Of a stretch of 7,016 bases of DNA, positions 1 through 6,718 are shown one piece after another. How positions within the stretch are numbered: the first letter of the stretch is position 1; each line of letters begins with the position of its first letter. Location of the stretch: positions 1 through 7,016 of the forward strand of contig JALGZU010000143.1 of NCBI GenBank assembly GCA_025774735.1, read 5' to 3'. The DNA comes from a candidate division LCP-89 bacterium. GTDB lineage: Bacteria; Electryoneota; B3-LCP. The notes under the pieces were generated by a model. That model made no database searches, was not told where the DNA came from, and worked only from the letters and a program-made list of their open reading frames with translations. Made by a program: the position numbers and the translations under genes.

Positions 1-1035
1 CCGACGGCCAGAGCCGGGATTGAACTGCGGGTCATCATTCATCTATCCCTCTTCTTCCTCGTTTACCATTACGTTAGAGATGAGAGGCAATTGCGTTCCC
101 TCATCTGGGGGATGGCGATCATCGGTATGGTCGTATCCGCGGCGTTAATCGCTCAGTACATCATCGGCAGCGATCAAAGCATCGTTTCGGGTCGGGTGGA
201 AACGCTGAACACCCTGCGTCGCGAATTCTCCAGCGTAACCCGCATCCTGGTTCCCGGATCCAGTATAGTAATATTTGGCTTGATTACCTTCATTGTAATT
301 CATCTGCTCAAGGCGGTAAGGGGAAAGGGACGGATTTTTATTCTTCCCGCCATCGTTCTGTTAGCTTTCGGTCTCCTCCTGACCTTCACACGGGTCTACT
401 GGATCATGGTGCTGGTGGCGGTTCTACTCTTCATGGTTCTGGCGCATCGACGCTCGCTTATCTATCCAAGGTTGGCCATGCTGGGATTGGGGGTCGGCCT
501 TGGAATCGTGCTCATCCTCCAGGCAAAAGTGCTCGATTCCTCCGTTATTTCGGATGCTATCGTTCAGCGTACCAGGTCGATTCTCAGCGCCTCCAGCCGC
601 TTCAAGGAGGACACTCTTTTCATCCGCTATCTGGAGTCACGCTATGCCTGGGAGAAAATTACCGAACACCCCTGGCTTGGCATCGGGCTGGGGAATTCCT
701 ATCGTTCGAAGATATTCAATAATGATAATATCAGCAATGTTCAGGGTGTCTCGGTCCACAACGGTTACCTGGCAACGCAACTGAAAATGGGGCTTCCGGG
801 CACACTGGCTTACTTTTGGTTGATCATCGTCTTCTTCAAGCGCGCCTTGAAATACTGGTACCGCGTGAAGACTCCGCTCTATCAGGCCATCGTGCTGGGG
901 ATTACTCTGAGTATCATCGGTATGTTCGTACACAGTCTGGTGGCGTCGCCATTTATGGCTGTCTACTGGGTGGCCACCTTTGCCGTAGCTATCGGTATCA
1001 TCGAAAAGATTTACCAATTTGAAGGACTCACCTGA
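1..1035 (+). CDS. O-antigen ligase/polymerase-like membrane protein (Wzy/WaaL superfamily), 5'-truncated by window edge
   Basis: The frame is open from base 1 to the TGA at 1033-1035, giving 344 visible residues; the true start lies upstream. A TTG at 91 could be read as a start, but the 30 codons before it encode another hydrophobic stretch (about residues 10-25), so it is more likely internal. Several membrane segments follow (about 32-54, 88-102, 112-147, 158-174, 265-279 and 294-333). A helix containing LLLTFTR places a conserved-type Arg at residue 131. A large loop (about 175-262) carries HPWLGIGLGN and VHNGYLATQLKMG, with His253, a pattern typical of the Wzy_C/O-antigen ligase domain. 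Family members polymerise undecaprenyl-linked repeat units or ligate glycans to an acceptor in the periplasm. Polymerase and ligase cannot be told apart from sequence; the neighbouring glycosyltransferases favour polymerisation or chain transfer. Its stop overlaps the next start (TGATG), so translation is probably coupled. Confidence 0.88.
   Translation, partial: PTARAGIELRVIIHLSLFFLVYHYVRDERQLRSLIWGMAIIGMVVSAALIAQYIIGSDQSIVSGRVETLNTLRREFSSVTRILVPGSSIVIFGLITFIVIHLLKAVRGKGRIFILPAIVLLAFGLLLTFTRVYWIMVLVAVLLFMVLAHRRSLIYPRLAMLGLGVGLGIVLILQAKVLDSSVISDAIVQRTRSILSASSRFKEDTLFIRYLESRYAWEKITEHPWLGIGLGNSYRSKIFNNDNISNVQGVSVHNGYLATQLKMGLPGTLAYFWLIIVFFKRALKYWYRVKTPLYQAIVLGITLSIIGMFVHSLVASPFMAVYWVATFAVAIGIIEKIYQFEGLT
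1021..1026 (+). promoter_or_regulatory. Shine-Dalgarno site for the GT2 gene
   Basis: GAAGGA ends 8 bases before the ATG at 1035 and lies inside the last codons of the upstream gene. It supports 1035 as the start and translation coupled across the one-base stop/start overlap. Confidence 0.6.
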
Positions 1036-1997
1036 TGGGGGCTTTGGTTTTCGTCATTATTCCGGTTCACAACGGGATCGAACATACACTACCGACTGTA
1101 AAATCGCTCCTGCCTCTGCTGCCGCCTGGAGGCCGGATCGTGGTGGTCGATGACGGGTCCACAGATGGGACTACAGAAACGCTGCAGGAAGAGTGCCCCG
1201 CGGTGACGGTCCTGCAGGGAGACGGGAATCTCTGGTGGTCCGGGGCGATCAACAAGGGTGCGCGCTATGCACTTGAAGAGGGAGCGGACTATGTTCTCTT
1301 ATTGAATAACGACGTTATAATACATCCGCAGTTTCTCGAAGAACTCTTACAGGGCGCCCGGGAATTTCCGGGAGCGCTGGTCGGCTCAAAGATTCTTTTT
1401 GCCCATGAACCGCTGAAAGTCTGGTTTATGGGCGGAAAGATTAATTGGCTGCGCGGCAAGTATTGGATTACGGGCTCGGGGCAGCCGGATACGGGAGCAT
1501 GGCGAGAACCCATTGAAGTGGACTGGCTCGCTGGCATGAGCATGCTTGTGCCCACAGCAGTTTTTCGGCTGGGATTGTGGGTTGACCAGGAGGCATTTCC
1601 GCAGTATTCGGGGGATTCCGATTTCAGCATTCGGGCTCGGAAGGCAGGCTTTAAATTGATTGTTTGGCCGCGAAGCCATGTTTATAATAAAATACACGTT
1701 TCCGGTTTGGATTCAAAACTTTTACTTGGGTCGGAGCGCTTCACCTTGCGTCGCTTCGCGGAAATGTTGACATCCAGAAAATCTTCAGTAGCTTTCTGCA
1801 CTCACGGAAAATTGATTTTGCGTCATGCACCGATCTGGTCCTGGCCGCTTGTGTTTGTGAGATTCTACAGTTACGTTTTTTTAAAGTGTTTCCAAGTTTG
1901 GCTGAATTTACCTGGATTTAGAAGATCGAAAGGGCGGAATTCCATTATGAACGGTTCACCGCACCTGGATTTCAGAAAAGAAGAGAGAGCTGTGTGA
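1035..1997 (+). CDS. Family 2 glycosyltransferase (rhamnosyltransferase-like)
   Basis: A 320-residue GT-A-fold enzyme expected to add one sugar from a nucleotide donor to the growing lipid-linked oligosaccharide on the cytoplasmic membrane face. Visible motifs in order: FVIIPVHNG at 6-14, VVVDDGSTDGT at 36-46 (donor nucleotide binding), NLWWSGAINKG at 65-75 (typical of the subgroup that includes RfbF-like rhamnosyltransferases), LLLNNDV at 88-94 standing in the DXD metal-binding position, VDWLAGMSMLV at 162-172, and GDSDFSIRARKAGF at 193-206, the usual acidic acceptor/catalytic region. A hydrophobic stretch at about 266-292 probably associates with the membrane. Donor and linkage cannot be deduced. 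Base composition shifts from GC-rich to AT-rich at about codon 205-220, so the C-terminal third may have a different history from the catalytic core. The stop overlaps the GTG of a small ORF by four bases. Confidence 0.93.
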   Translation: MGALVFVIIPVHNGIEHTLPTVKSLLPLLPPGGRIVVVDDGSTDGTTETLQEECPAVTVLQGDGNLWWSGAINKGARYALEEGADYVLLLNNDVIIHPQFLEELLQGAREFPGALVGSKILFAHEPLKVWFMGGKINWLRGKYWITGSGQPDTGAWREPIEVDWLAGMSMLVPTAVFRLGLWVDQEAFPQYSGDSDFSIRARKAGFKLIVWPRSHVYNKIHVSGLDSKLLLGSERFTLRRFAEMLTSRKSSVAFCTHGKLILRHAPIWSWPLVFVRFYSYVFLKCFQVWLNLPGFRRSKGRNSIMNGSPHLDFRKEERAV

Positions 1998-2122
1998 GAG
2001 CAGCCTGGAGGTATCTTAATATTCGTGATATCAGGCTCAAAGAGCTTATAGACGGCTTATTCCTGGTGCTAAAGCTCAAATTACTAGTTAGAGGAATCAG
2101 AAATTCAACGACTTCTGAGTAA
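1994..2122 (+). CDS. Small ORF of unknown function, 42 codons; possible gene remnant
   Basis: A GTG at 1994-1996 overlaps the GT2 stop in a GTGA arrangement, and the frame stays open to TAA at 2120-2122, filling almost the whole gap before the next gene. The product is basic and amphipathic: an Arg/Trp-rich start, then a hydrophobic helix (about residues 18-36, LIDGLFLVLKLKLLVRG), then a short polar tail. The upstream GAGAG at 1985-1989 is a weak ribosome site. The pattern RYLN-I-(4)-RLKELI-(5)-LVLKLKLL loosely recalls the first 40 residues of lasso-peptide B2-type (transglutaminase-like) proteins, which also occur in some polysaccharide loci, but no catalytic Cys/His region follows, so it would be only a stump. 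It could equally be a genuine small membrane-binding peptide or chance coding. I do not recognise it with confidence. Confidence 0.35.
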   Translation: MRAAWRYLNIRDIRLKELIDGLFLVLKLKLLVRGIRNSTTSE

Positions 2123-2136
2123 CAAGTAATTCGGTT

Positions 2137-2142
2137 GGAAAG
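2137..2142 (+). promoter_or_regulatory. Shine-Dalgarno site that selects ATG 2150 for the first methyltransferase
   Basis: GGAAAG ends 7 bases before the ATG at 2150. It overlaps the in-frame TTG at 2135, which has no comparable site of its own, so 2150 is the better start. Confidence 0.5.
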
Positions 2143-2149
2143 CACATCC

Positions 2150-2899
2150 ATGAAAAGTCTGAATAGAATGATATTGTGGATACTGATTCGGCTGAGAGTT
2201 TATCCGCATATTATGTTTTCACGCAATCCCTTTAAAATCTATGAATTTGAAGAGCTTAAAAAGGACGTTGAGTTTTCCGAAAAGGATCAAATTCTCGATT
2301 TAGGTTGTGGAAGCGGATTGCAGACTCTGCTTCTAGGGAAGACGTGTCAAAAGGTCATCGGAATAGACATTTCTGAAAATGTCATTGCAGATGCAGATTG
2401 GAAATCAAAAAATTTAACGGGGAGAATTGCCTGCGAATTCCTCTGCACAAAACTGGGGGAGGCGAATTTTGAGAATGAATCTTTCGATAAAGTATTTAGT
2501 ATTTGTGTGATCGAGCATATTGCAAACCATACTGATGTTTTAAAGGAAATTCATCGGATTTTGAAAGCACAGGGCAAACTAATCATCTCTGTCGACTCTT
2601 TGGAGGCTATAGATGACGACTTATTGATAGGAGAACATAAAGTGAAGAGTTTTGTGGAAGAGTATTTCTCAAAAGGCAGTTTACAAGAATTACTCCTTGA
2701 GCTCGGTTTCAGCACAGTTCATATTTATCCGATTTTTAGAAGTGCATTTGCTAAGAATATGTTTATCAAAGGTATAAGAACTAATTTCCGGTTGGGATGG
2801 TTAAGTTCTATTCTGAATTACTTTCGTTTAACCCGGGCTGAAACTCGATATACACACAACGGACCGGGGATCTTCTTGATCGCTAAGTGTACTAAGTGA
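2150..2899 (+). CDS. Class I SAM-dependent methyltransferase (Methyltransf_11-like)
   Basis: A 249-residue protein with a Rossmann-type methyltransferase core at about 45-150. Motif I is ILDLGCGSG at 48-56 (SAM binding), the acidic end of strand 2 is Asp73 in VIGIDIS, the VIEHI motif is at 120-124, and LKAQGKLIISV at 138-148 is the post-core strand. The C-terminal 100 residues are less typical and probably hold the acceptor site. It is expected to methylate a sugar hydroxyl or a terminal residue of the polysaccharide, inferred only from its place between glycosyltransferase genes. The start at ATG 2150 is chosen over TTG 2135 on the ribosome-site spacing. Codon use is much more AT-rich (TTA, AAA, ATA, ATT common) than in the two methyltransferases that follow, so it is probably a separate acquisition rather than their tandem duplicate. 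Confidence 0.88.
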   Translation: MKSLNRMILWILIRLRVYPHIMFSRNPFKIYEFEELKKDVEFSEKDQILDLGCGSGLQTLLLGKTCQKVIGIDISENVIADADWKSKNLTGRIACEFLCTKLGEANFENESFDKVFSICVIEHIANHTDVLKEIHRILKAQGKLIISVDSLEAIDDDLLIGEHKVKSFVEEYFSKGSLQELLLELGFSTVHIYPIFRSAFAKNMFIKGIRTNFRLGWLSSILNYFRLTRAETRYTHNGPGIFLIAKCTK

Positions 2900-2926
2900 C
2901 ATACTGGAGAACCGTTTAAATTCATT

Positions 2927-3856
2927 ATGGAGCCCCGAGGACATAAGCTCATCAATCGCTATAAAACTGTCTATGCGATCACACCCACTGCGCACATCAC
3001 CGAGGAGATGATCCTGGAGCACTGGGAGCTGGAGCAGCAGTTGACGCAGGAACTGTTGGAATCCAATCCCGGGAATCGCTGGCAGGTCTTCGATAAGTGT
3101 TATTCCGAGCTTTACAGCCGGTTGGAATGGCTCAACGACCTGGTAGATTCCGGCGGGAGAGGTCTCGATACGATCCGGTTGGAACGCTGGTTTAAGGTGA
3201 TTGGCGATCCGCCTCAAAAGATCTATGAAATCGGCTCGGGGAAAGCAGGGCTGATCTCTTTTCTGGCGCGGCAGGGTTTCGACTGCAGGGCGACTGAGAT
3301 CACGCTACAGCGCGGGTGCAATCACGCGGGTGAAGTTCCGAACCTCACCTGGGGGAGCTCGGATGGCATCCATCTGCTACAGTTCGAACCGGTCGGCTAC
3401 TACGACGCCGTCATCTCGAATCAGCTCATCGAACACCTGCACCCTGACGATGTCCCGGAACATTTTGAGGGCGTCAGGGCGATTTTATGCGAGGGAGGCC
3501 GCTACCTCTTCAGCGTGCCGCATCGCGGCGCGGGCCCGGCGGACGTTTCTTGCGTATTCGGATGCGATGAATCCAGGGGTATGCACCTGCGGGAGTATAC
3601 CTACGGTGAAATGTATGAAATCTGCCGTGCGGCCGGGTTCCGCCAGGTGGCCGCAGTGTGGTCTCTGCCGGTCAAACTTGAGAATACCTTCGGACGGCAC
3701 CTTAAACCGGTGGTATCTCGGCTGTACCTGAGTTATTCCCGTCTGCTCGAAGCCGGTTTGTTGCTAATGCCGCCTTCTGTGCTGCGTCGCAAGCTGGCGA
3801 AGCTTATGAGATGCCTGTTTTTTGATCCCTGTATCTTTCTGGTCGCTCGGAAGTGA
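2927..3856 (+). CDS. Class I SAM-dependent methyltransferase with N-terminal helical extension
   Basis: A 309-residue protein. Residues 1-95 form an acidic, apparently helical region (ITEEMILEHWELEQQLTQ at 24-41, then NRWQVFDKCYSELY at 50-63) that precedes the methyltransferase core; its role is unknown to me. The core has IYEIGSGKAGL at 99-109 as motif I, Glu124 at the end of strand 2, SNQLIEHLHPDD at 164-175 and GGRYLFSVPHR at 190-200. A Cys/Asp/His-containing loop follows (DVSCVFGCDESRGMHLREYTYGEM at 206-229), then a C-terminal region ending in the strand CIFLVARK. It is likely to methylate a glycan or sugar intermediate, judged from context. The ATG at 2927 is the only usual start upstream of the extension, but its GGAG (2906-2909) lies 17 bases away, so initiation may be weak. 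It ends in TGATGA, 22 bases before the next gene's ATG. Confidence 0.87.
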   Translation: MEPRGHKLINRYKTVYAITPTAHITEEMILEHWELEQQLTQELLESNPGNRWQVFDKCYSELYSRLEWLNDLVDSGGRGLDTIRLERWFKVIGDPPQKIYEIGSGKAGLISFLARQGFDCRATEITLQRGCNHAGEVPNLTWGSSDGIHLLQFEPVGYYDAVISNQLIEHLHPDDVPEHFEGVRAILCEGGRYLFSVPHRGAGPADVSCVFGCDESRGMHLREYTYGEMYEICRAAGFRQVAAVWSLPVKLENTFGRHLKPVVSRLYLSYSRLLEAGLLLMPPSVLRRKLAKLMRCLFFDPCIFLVARK

Positions 3857-3877
3857 TGACCGTGCAGGTTCAGAATT

Positions 3878-4843
3878 ATGATAGTAAACTCTGAGAAATC
3901 TACTAGTTCATGCACTCTGACTAACGCCGTCGTTTGTCCATCCTGCCTCGGCATTCTTGATCCGCTGGGCGGCGACTTCGTCTGTGAATCATGTGGGTAC
4001 TATTTCGATAGAGATGAGAACGGCTACCTCGATTTCGTCCTCGATAAGAGCCTGGCCGAGATCGACACTACCACAGATGGCTATGCCTCTGATCAAGAGA
4101 CTGGCGGGGATAGGTTTTATGACGATTTCCTGCGGCCTTACCTGGTTCGGGAACCGTTCCACCGGATTCTCGACGTCGGCTGCGGGATCAGCCGGGGGAT
4201 CACGAGGCTGCTGGAAGAAGGGTTCGATGCTTACGGCATCGATCTGCCCGGACTCTCAAAATACTGGGCCCGGATCGGAAATGATCGAGATCGTTACATC
4301 TGTTGCGATTCGGTGAAGATGCCCTTTCCCAATGATTATTTCGACGCCGTATATTCAATCGGGGTAATTGAACATATCGGAACCGTAGATGGCAAAAGCA
4401 CCCTTTGCAGCGACTATTTGAACCGTAGGCGTCAATTCGCCAATGAAATACTGCGGATTACCCGGCCCGGAGGCCGCATTCTGGTGTCATGTCCTAACAA
4501 GAATTTTCCCATCGACATACAGCACGGTCCCGAAGATGATGCATACGCGAAAAAAAGCCGCCTGAGAAATCCCATCTTCGCTAAAACTGGGATGAATATC
4601 CACCGCACTCAAGGCCGGTATCATCTCCTGTCCTATGCGGAGATGAGGAATCTTTTCTGCGACACCTGTAAAGGGTCTGCAGTTGAACCGCTGTCTCTGA
4701 AAAACTACTTCGGGTTCGGCAGGTTCAGATCGGGATTTTTAAAGCCGATAGCAAAGATAACCGAGATATACGTAAACCGTCTGCCCGGATTCCTGAGAGG
4801 GAGTTTCTTAAATCCCTACGTCCTGGTGCAGATTCGCAAATAA
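3878..4843 (+). CDS. SAM-dependent methyltransferase with N-terminal Cys4 zinc ribbon
   Basis: A 321-residue protein. Residues 20-39 hold two CxxC pairs (CPSC at 20-23, CESC at 36-39) followed by GYYFDRDENGYLDF, a small rubredoxin-like or Trm112-like zinc ribbon often found at the front of bacterial methyltransferases. The SAM domain follows: RILDVGCGISRG at 96-107 (motif I), Asp122 in AYGIDL, MPFPNDYFDAVYS at 148-160 and VIEHIG at 163-168. An insertion of about 20 residues then leads to FANEILRITRPGGRILVSCPN and FPIDIQHGP. The FPID-QHG stretch marks a subgroup I recall from polysaccharide loci, whose acceptor is not defined. The zinc ribbon is probably structural or acceptor-binding. The ATG at 3878 has a weak AGG at 3866-3868 nine bases upstream. 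The gap to the next gene is 24 bases, so it is probably cotranscribed. Confidence 0.88.
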   Translation: MIVNSEKSTSSCTLTNAVVCPSCLGILDPLGGDFVCESCGYYFDRDENGYLDFVLDKSLAEIDTTTDGYASDQETGGDRFYDDFLRPYLVREPFHRILDVGCGISRGITRLLEEGFDAYGIDLPGLSKYWARIGNDRDRYICCDSVKMPFPNDYFDAVYSIGVIEHIGTVDGKSTLCSDYLNRRRQFANEILRITRPGGRILVSCPNKNFPIDIQHGPEDDAYAKKSRLRNPIFAKTGMNIHRTQGRYHLLSYAEMRNLFCDTCKGSAVEPLSLKNYFGFGRFRSGFLKPIAKITEIYVNRLPGFLRGSFLNPYVLVQIRK

Positions 4844-4867
4844 GGGGCGGGAGCAGCGTCGATAACG

Positions 4868-6718
4868 ATGCACATTCTCTTCTATTCAAATTGGTACCTC
4901 AAGCAGACGGTTCAGCTCGCCAACGCGCTAGTTGCCGATCACCGGGTGACGCTGATCTTCCCTGATGAAAGCCCGGAATTGCACTCCTACGATGGGCACG
5001 TCGCCGGTCTCCAGGAGATCCTGGAAGCGGGGGTAGAACTGATCACTATGCCCTACATGCAGAAGTTTGGTTTACGAGCATGGGTGCCGGTCCTGAAGGC
5101 GAAGCGGATCATCAGGAAGCTCGAGCCGGACGTCATTCACCTGAACGAATCGTATGATTTTCGCTCACTGCTGCTGATGCGGCTCTGTCACGGCATCCCG
5201 TTTGTCACATCCTGTCACGATCCGGTGCCGCATTCGAGCGAGGAGATATCTCTGCGCTGGTTCAAGCACCGGGTGCGGGATCGAATACGTCATGGTTCAG
5301 ATGCGCTGGTCGTCCACGGGAAGAATCTGCGGCAGGTTCTGGCGGACTATTCCAGCCTGCCTATCGAGAAAATTTATGCGGTGCCTCACGGTGAGTATCG
5401 CTATTACACCCATTTCGACCAGGAAGATGGCACCCAGAACAAAAACGGCCGCAAGGACGTGCTGTTTTTCGGCAGATGGGACCATTACAAGGGAATAGAC
5501 GTTTTGATAAACGCAGAACCACACATAACGGAGCGAGTACCCGAAGCGAGGATCACCCTGGCCGGGGAAGGGAGTGTCTCATTGGATGAGTTGCACGACC
5601 GGATGGTCCATCCTGAGCATTTCATCATTAAGAACTACGCCATCCCCGATGAGGAGGTCCCCGAAATTTTCCGGAAGACGGACGTTGTGGTGCTCCCTTA
5701 CCGGGAGGCGACCCAGTCTGGACCGCTGCATATCGCCGGAACGTTCGCCAAGCCAGCCGTGGTCAGCCGGGTCGGCGCCATGCAGGAAGTGGTTCAGGAC
5801 GGCGATACCGGCATTCTGGTTTCCCCGGGAGATCCAGAGGAATTGGCCGAAGCGGTCTGCCGACTGCTGGAGAATCCTGTTGAAGCCGAGCGTATGGGCG
5901 CATCCGCACAGGCCCGCATGGCTCATGAAGCCTCCATGGAAACGGTTGCCGTAGCGCAAGCCGAAGTCTATCAGAACGCGATCGCGACCAGGCTCTCAGA
6001 ACTGAGACAGGGTTTTATGGTTCGCCTCGTCCAGGCACTGGTAAAGCGGGTCAAGCAGAATCCGCATTACGAATTGGACGGCGCTCTGAGGACAGGCGAT
6101 CTGGTCTCCATGCTGTTGAAATTGTCCGCCGGGTTTCTGAGAGGATTGTATCATCGTCCTTTCCTGGCAGGCGCAAAAGGGGCCCTCTTCATCGGGAAGA
6201 GAGCCAGATTTAGAAACTCCGGGCACATTACCCTGGGGCGGAATTTTGTTGCGGAAGACGGCTGCGAAATCCAGGGATTATCCCGGCAAGGGGTGCGTTT
6301 CGGGGATAATGTGACGGTCGGGTCATGTGCCATGGTTCGGCCGTCGGGGTACTACGGCCGCCATTTAGGCGAAGGGCTGACCATCGGTGATCGGTCCAAC
6401 ATCGGTCCCTACTGTTACCTGGGCGCCTATGGGGGCATAACCATCGGGAAAGACGTGATGATGGGGCCGAGAGTATCGCTCTTCGCGGAAAATCATAACT
6501 TTGACAAGCTGGATGTCAGCATGCGCGAGCAGGGGTGCACGAAGCGGGAAATCATCGTCGAGGATGATTGCTGGCTCGGTTCGGGTTCGATCATCCTTGC
6601 CGGCGTAAAGATAGGAAAAGGTTCGGTCGTCGCGGCGGGAGCCGTTGTGACCAGCAATATACCTGAATACTCAATTGCGGCAGGAAATCCTGCCCGGGTG
6701 ATTCGATCGAGGAAGTAA
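4868..6718 (+). CDS. Bifunctional glycosyltransferase family 4 / left-handed beta-helix O-acetyltransferase
   Basis: A 616-residue two-domain protein. Residues 1-375 are a GT-B-fold family 4 glycosyltransferase: N-terminal HILFYSNWYLKQTVQLANAL, then KPDVIHLN-type EPDVIHLNESYD (86-97), VLFFGRWDHYKGIDVLI (198-214, donor domain), ARITLAGEG (227-235), DVVVLPYREATQSGP (272-286) and PAVVSRVGAMQEVVQDGDTG (296-315). Residues 384-616 look like a complete trimeric acyltransferase: an N-terminal helical lead (about 384-430), then hexapeptide repeats ITLGRN, VRFGDN, LTIGDR, ITIGKD, EIIVEDD, VKIGKG, the loop AENHNFD with probable catalytic His543, and the closing IAAGNPARVI. Most relatives of the second half are free-standing proteins of about 200-230 residues. 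The fusion suggests that one sugar is transferred and acetylated in coupled steps on the cytoplasmic face; this is inference. The donor sugar is unknown. The start is favoured by the typical N-terminus; the nearest GGGAG (4849-4853) is rather distant at 14 bases. Confidence 0.92.
   Translation: MHILFYSNWYLKQTVQLANALVADHRVTLIFPDESPELHSYDGHVAGLQEILEAGVELITMPYMQKFGLRAWVPVLKAKRIIRKLEPDVIHLNESYDFRSLLLMRLCHGIPFVTSCHDPVPHSSEEISLRWFKHRVRDRIRHGSDALVVHGKNLRQVLADYSSLPIEKIYAVPHGEYRYYTHFDQEDGTQNKNGRKDVLFFGRWDHYKGIDVLINAEPHITERVPEARITLAGEGSVSLDELHDRMVHPEHFIIKNYAIPDEEVPEIFRKTDVVVLPYREATQSGPLHIAGTFAKPAVVSRVGAMQEVVQDGDTGILVSPGDPEELAEAVCRLLENPVEAERMGASAQARMAHEASMETVAVAQAEVYQNAIATRLSELRQGFMVRLVQALVKRVKQNPHYELDGALRTGDLVSMLLKLSAGFLRGLYHRPFLAGAKGALFIGKRARFRNSGHITLGRNFVAEDGCEIQGLSRQGVRFGDNVTVGSCAMVRPSGYYGRHLGEGLTIGDRSNIGPYCYLGAYGGITIGKDVMMGPRVSLFAENHNFDKLDVSMREQGCTKREIIVEDDCWLGSGSIILAGVKIGKGSVVAAGAVVTSNIPEYSIAAGNPARVIRSRK
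6709..6715 (+). promoter_or_regulatory. Shine-Dalgarno site for the last glycosyltransferase gene
   Basis: GAGGAAG lies in the final codons of the fusion gene and ends 7 bases before the ATG at 6723. It is the strongest ribosome site in the window and fixes the start of the last gene. Confidence 0.75.

Larger units (their letters stand above)
1640..2925. other. AT-rich segment within the operon (possible recombined or acquired module)
   Basis: Hand counts of 60-base lines give G+C of 22/60 (1681-1740), 19/60 (1861-1920), 21/60 (2221-2280) and 21/60 (2641-2700). Outside the segment they give 35/60 (1441-1500), 42/60 (3481-3540) and 38/60 (5221-5280). Within the segment 1741-1860 is intermediate (28/60 and 30/60). 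The change begins inside the GT2 gene and ends at the gap before the second methyltransferase. Edges are approximate, and no flanking repeats or mobile-element ends were seen. Confidence 0.7.

Noticed and set aside
91..93. TTG as the start of the first membrane protein
   Set aside because: The frame is open to base 1 and the preceding 30 codons encode a further membrane-type segment, so the gene is truncated by the window rather than starting here.
637..1017. Long minus-strand open frame opposite the ligase/polymerase gene
   Set aside because: It is antisense to a well-supported membrane-protein gene, its product shows no recognisable motif, and it has no ribosome site or operon context.
1289..1697. 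Overlapping minus-strand open frames opposite GT2
   Set aside because: The sense frame carries all GT2 motifs; the antisense products are low-complexity and unmotivated.
2040..2149. A sigma70-type promoter in the AT-rich gap before the first methyltransferase
   Set aside because: AT-rich hexamer-like stretches occur, but no convincing -35/-10 pair with 16-18 base spacing could be picked out above the background of an AT-rich segment.
3485..3954. Minus-strand open frames opposite the second methyltransferase and its junction
   Set aside because: Shadows of GC-rich coding sequence, with no motifs and no start signals.
5574..5959. Plus- and minus-strand alternative frames within the GT4 domain
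   Set aside because: Both lie in the donor-binding half of the GT4, whose own frame has clear motifs; the alternative products are Arg/Pro/Ser-rich frame-shadow sequence.
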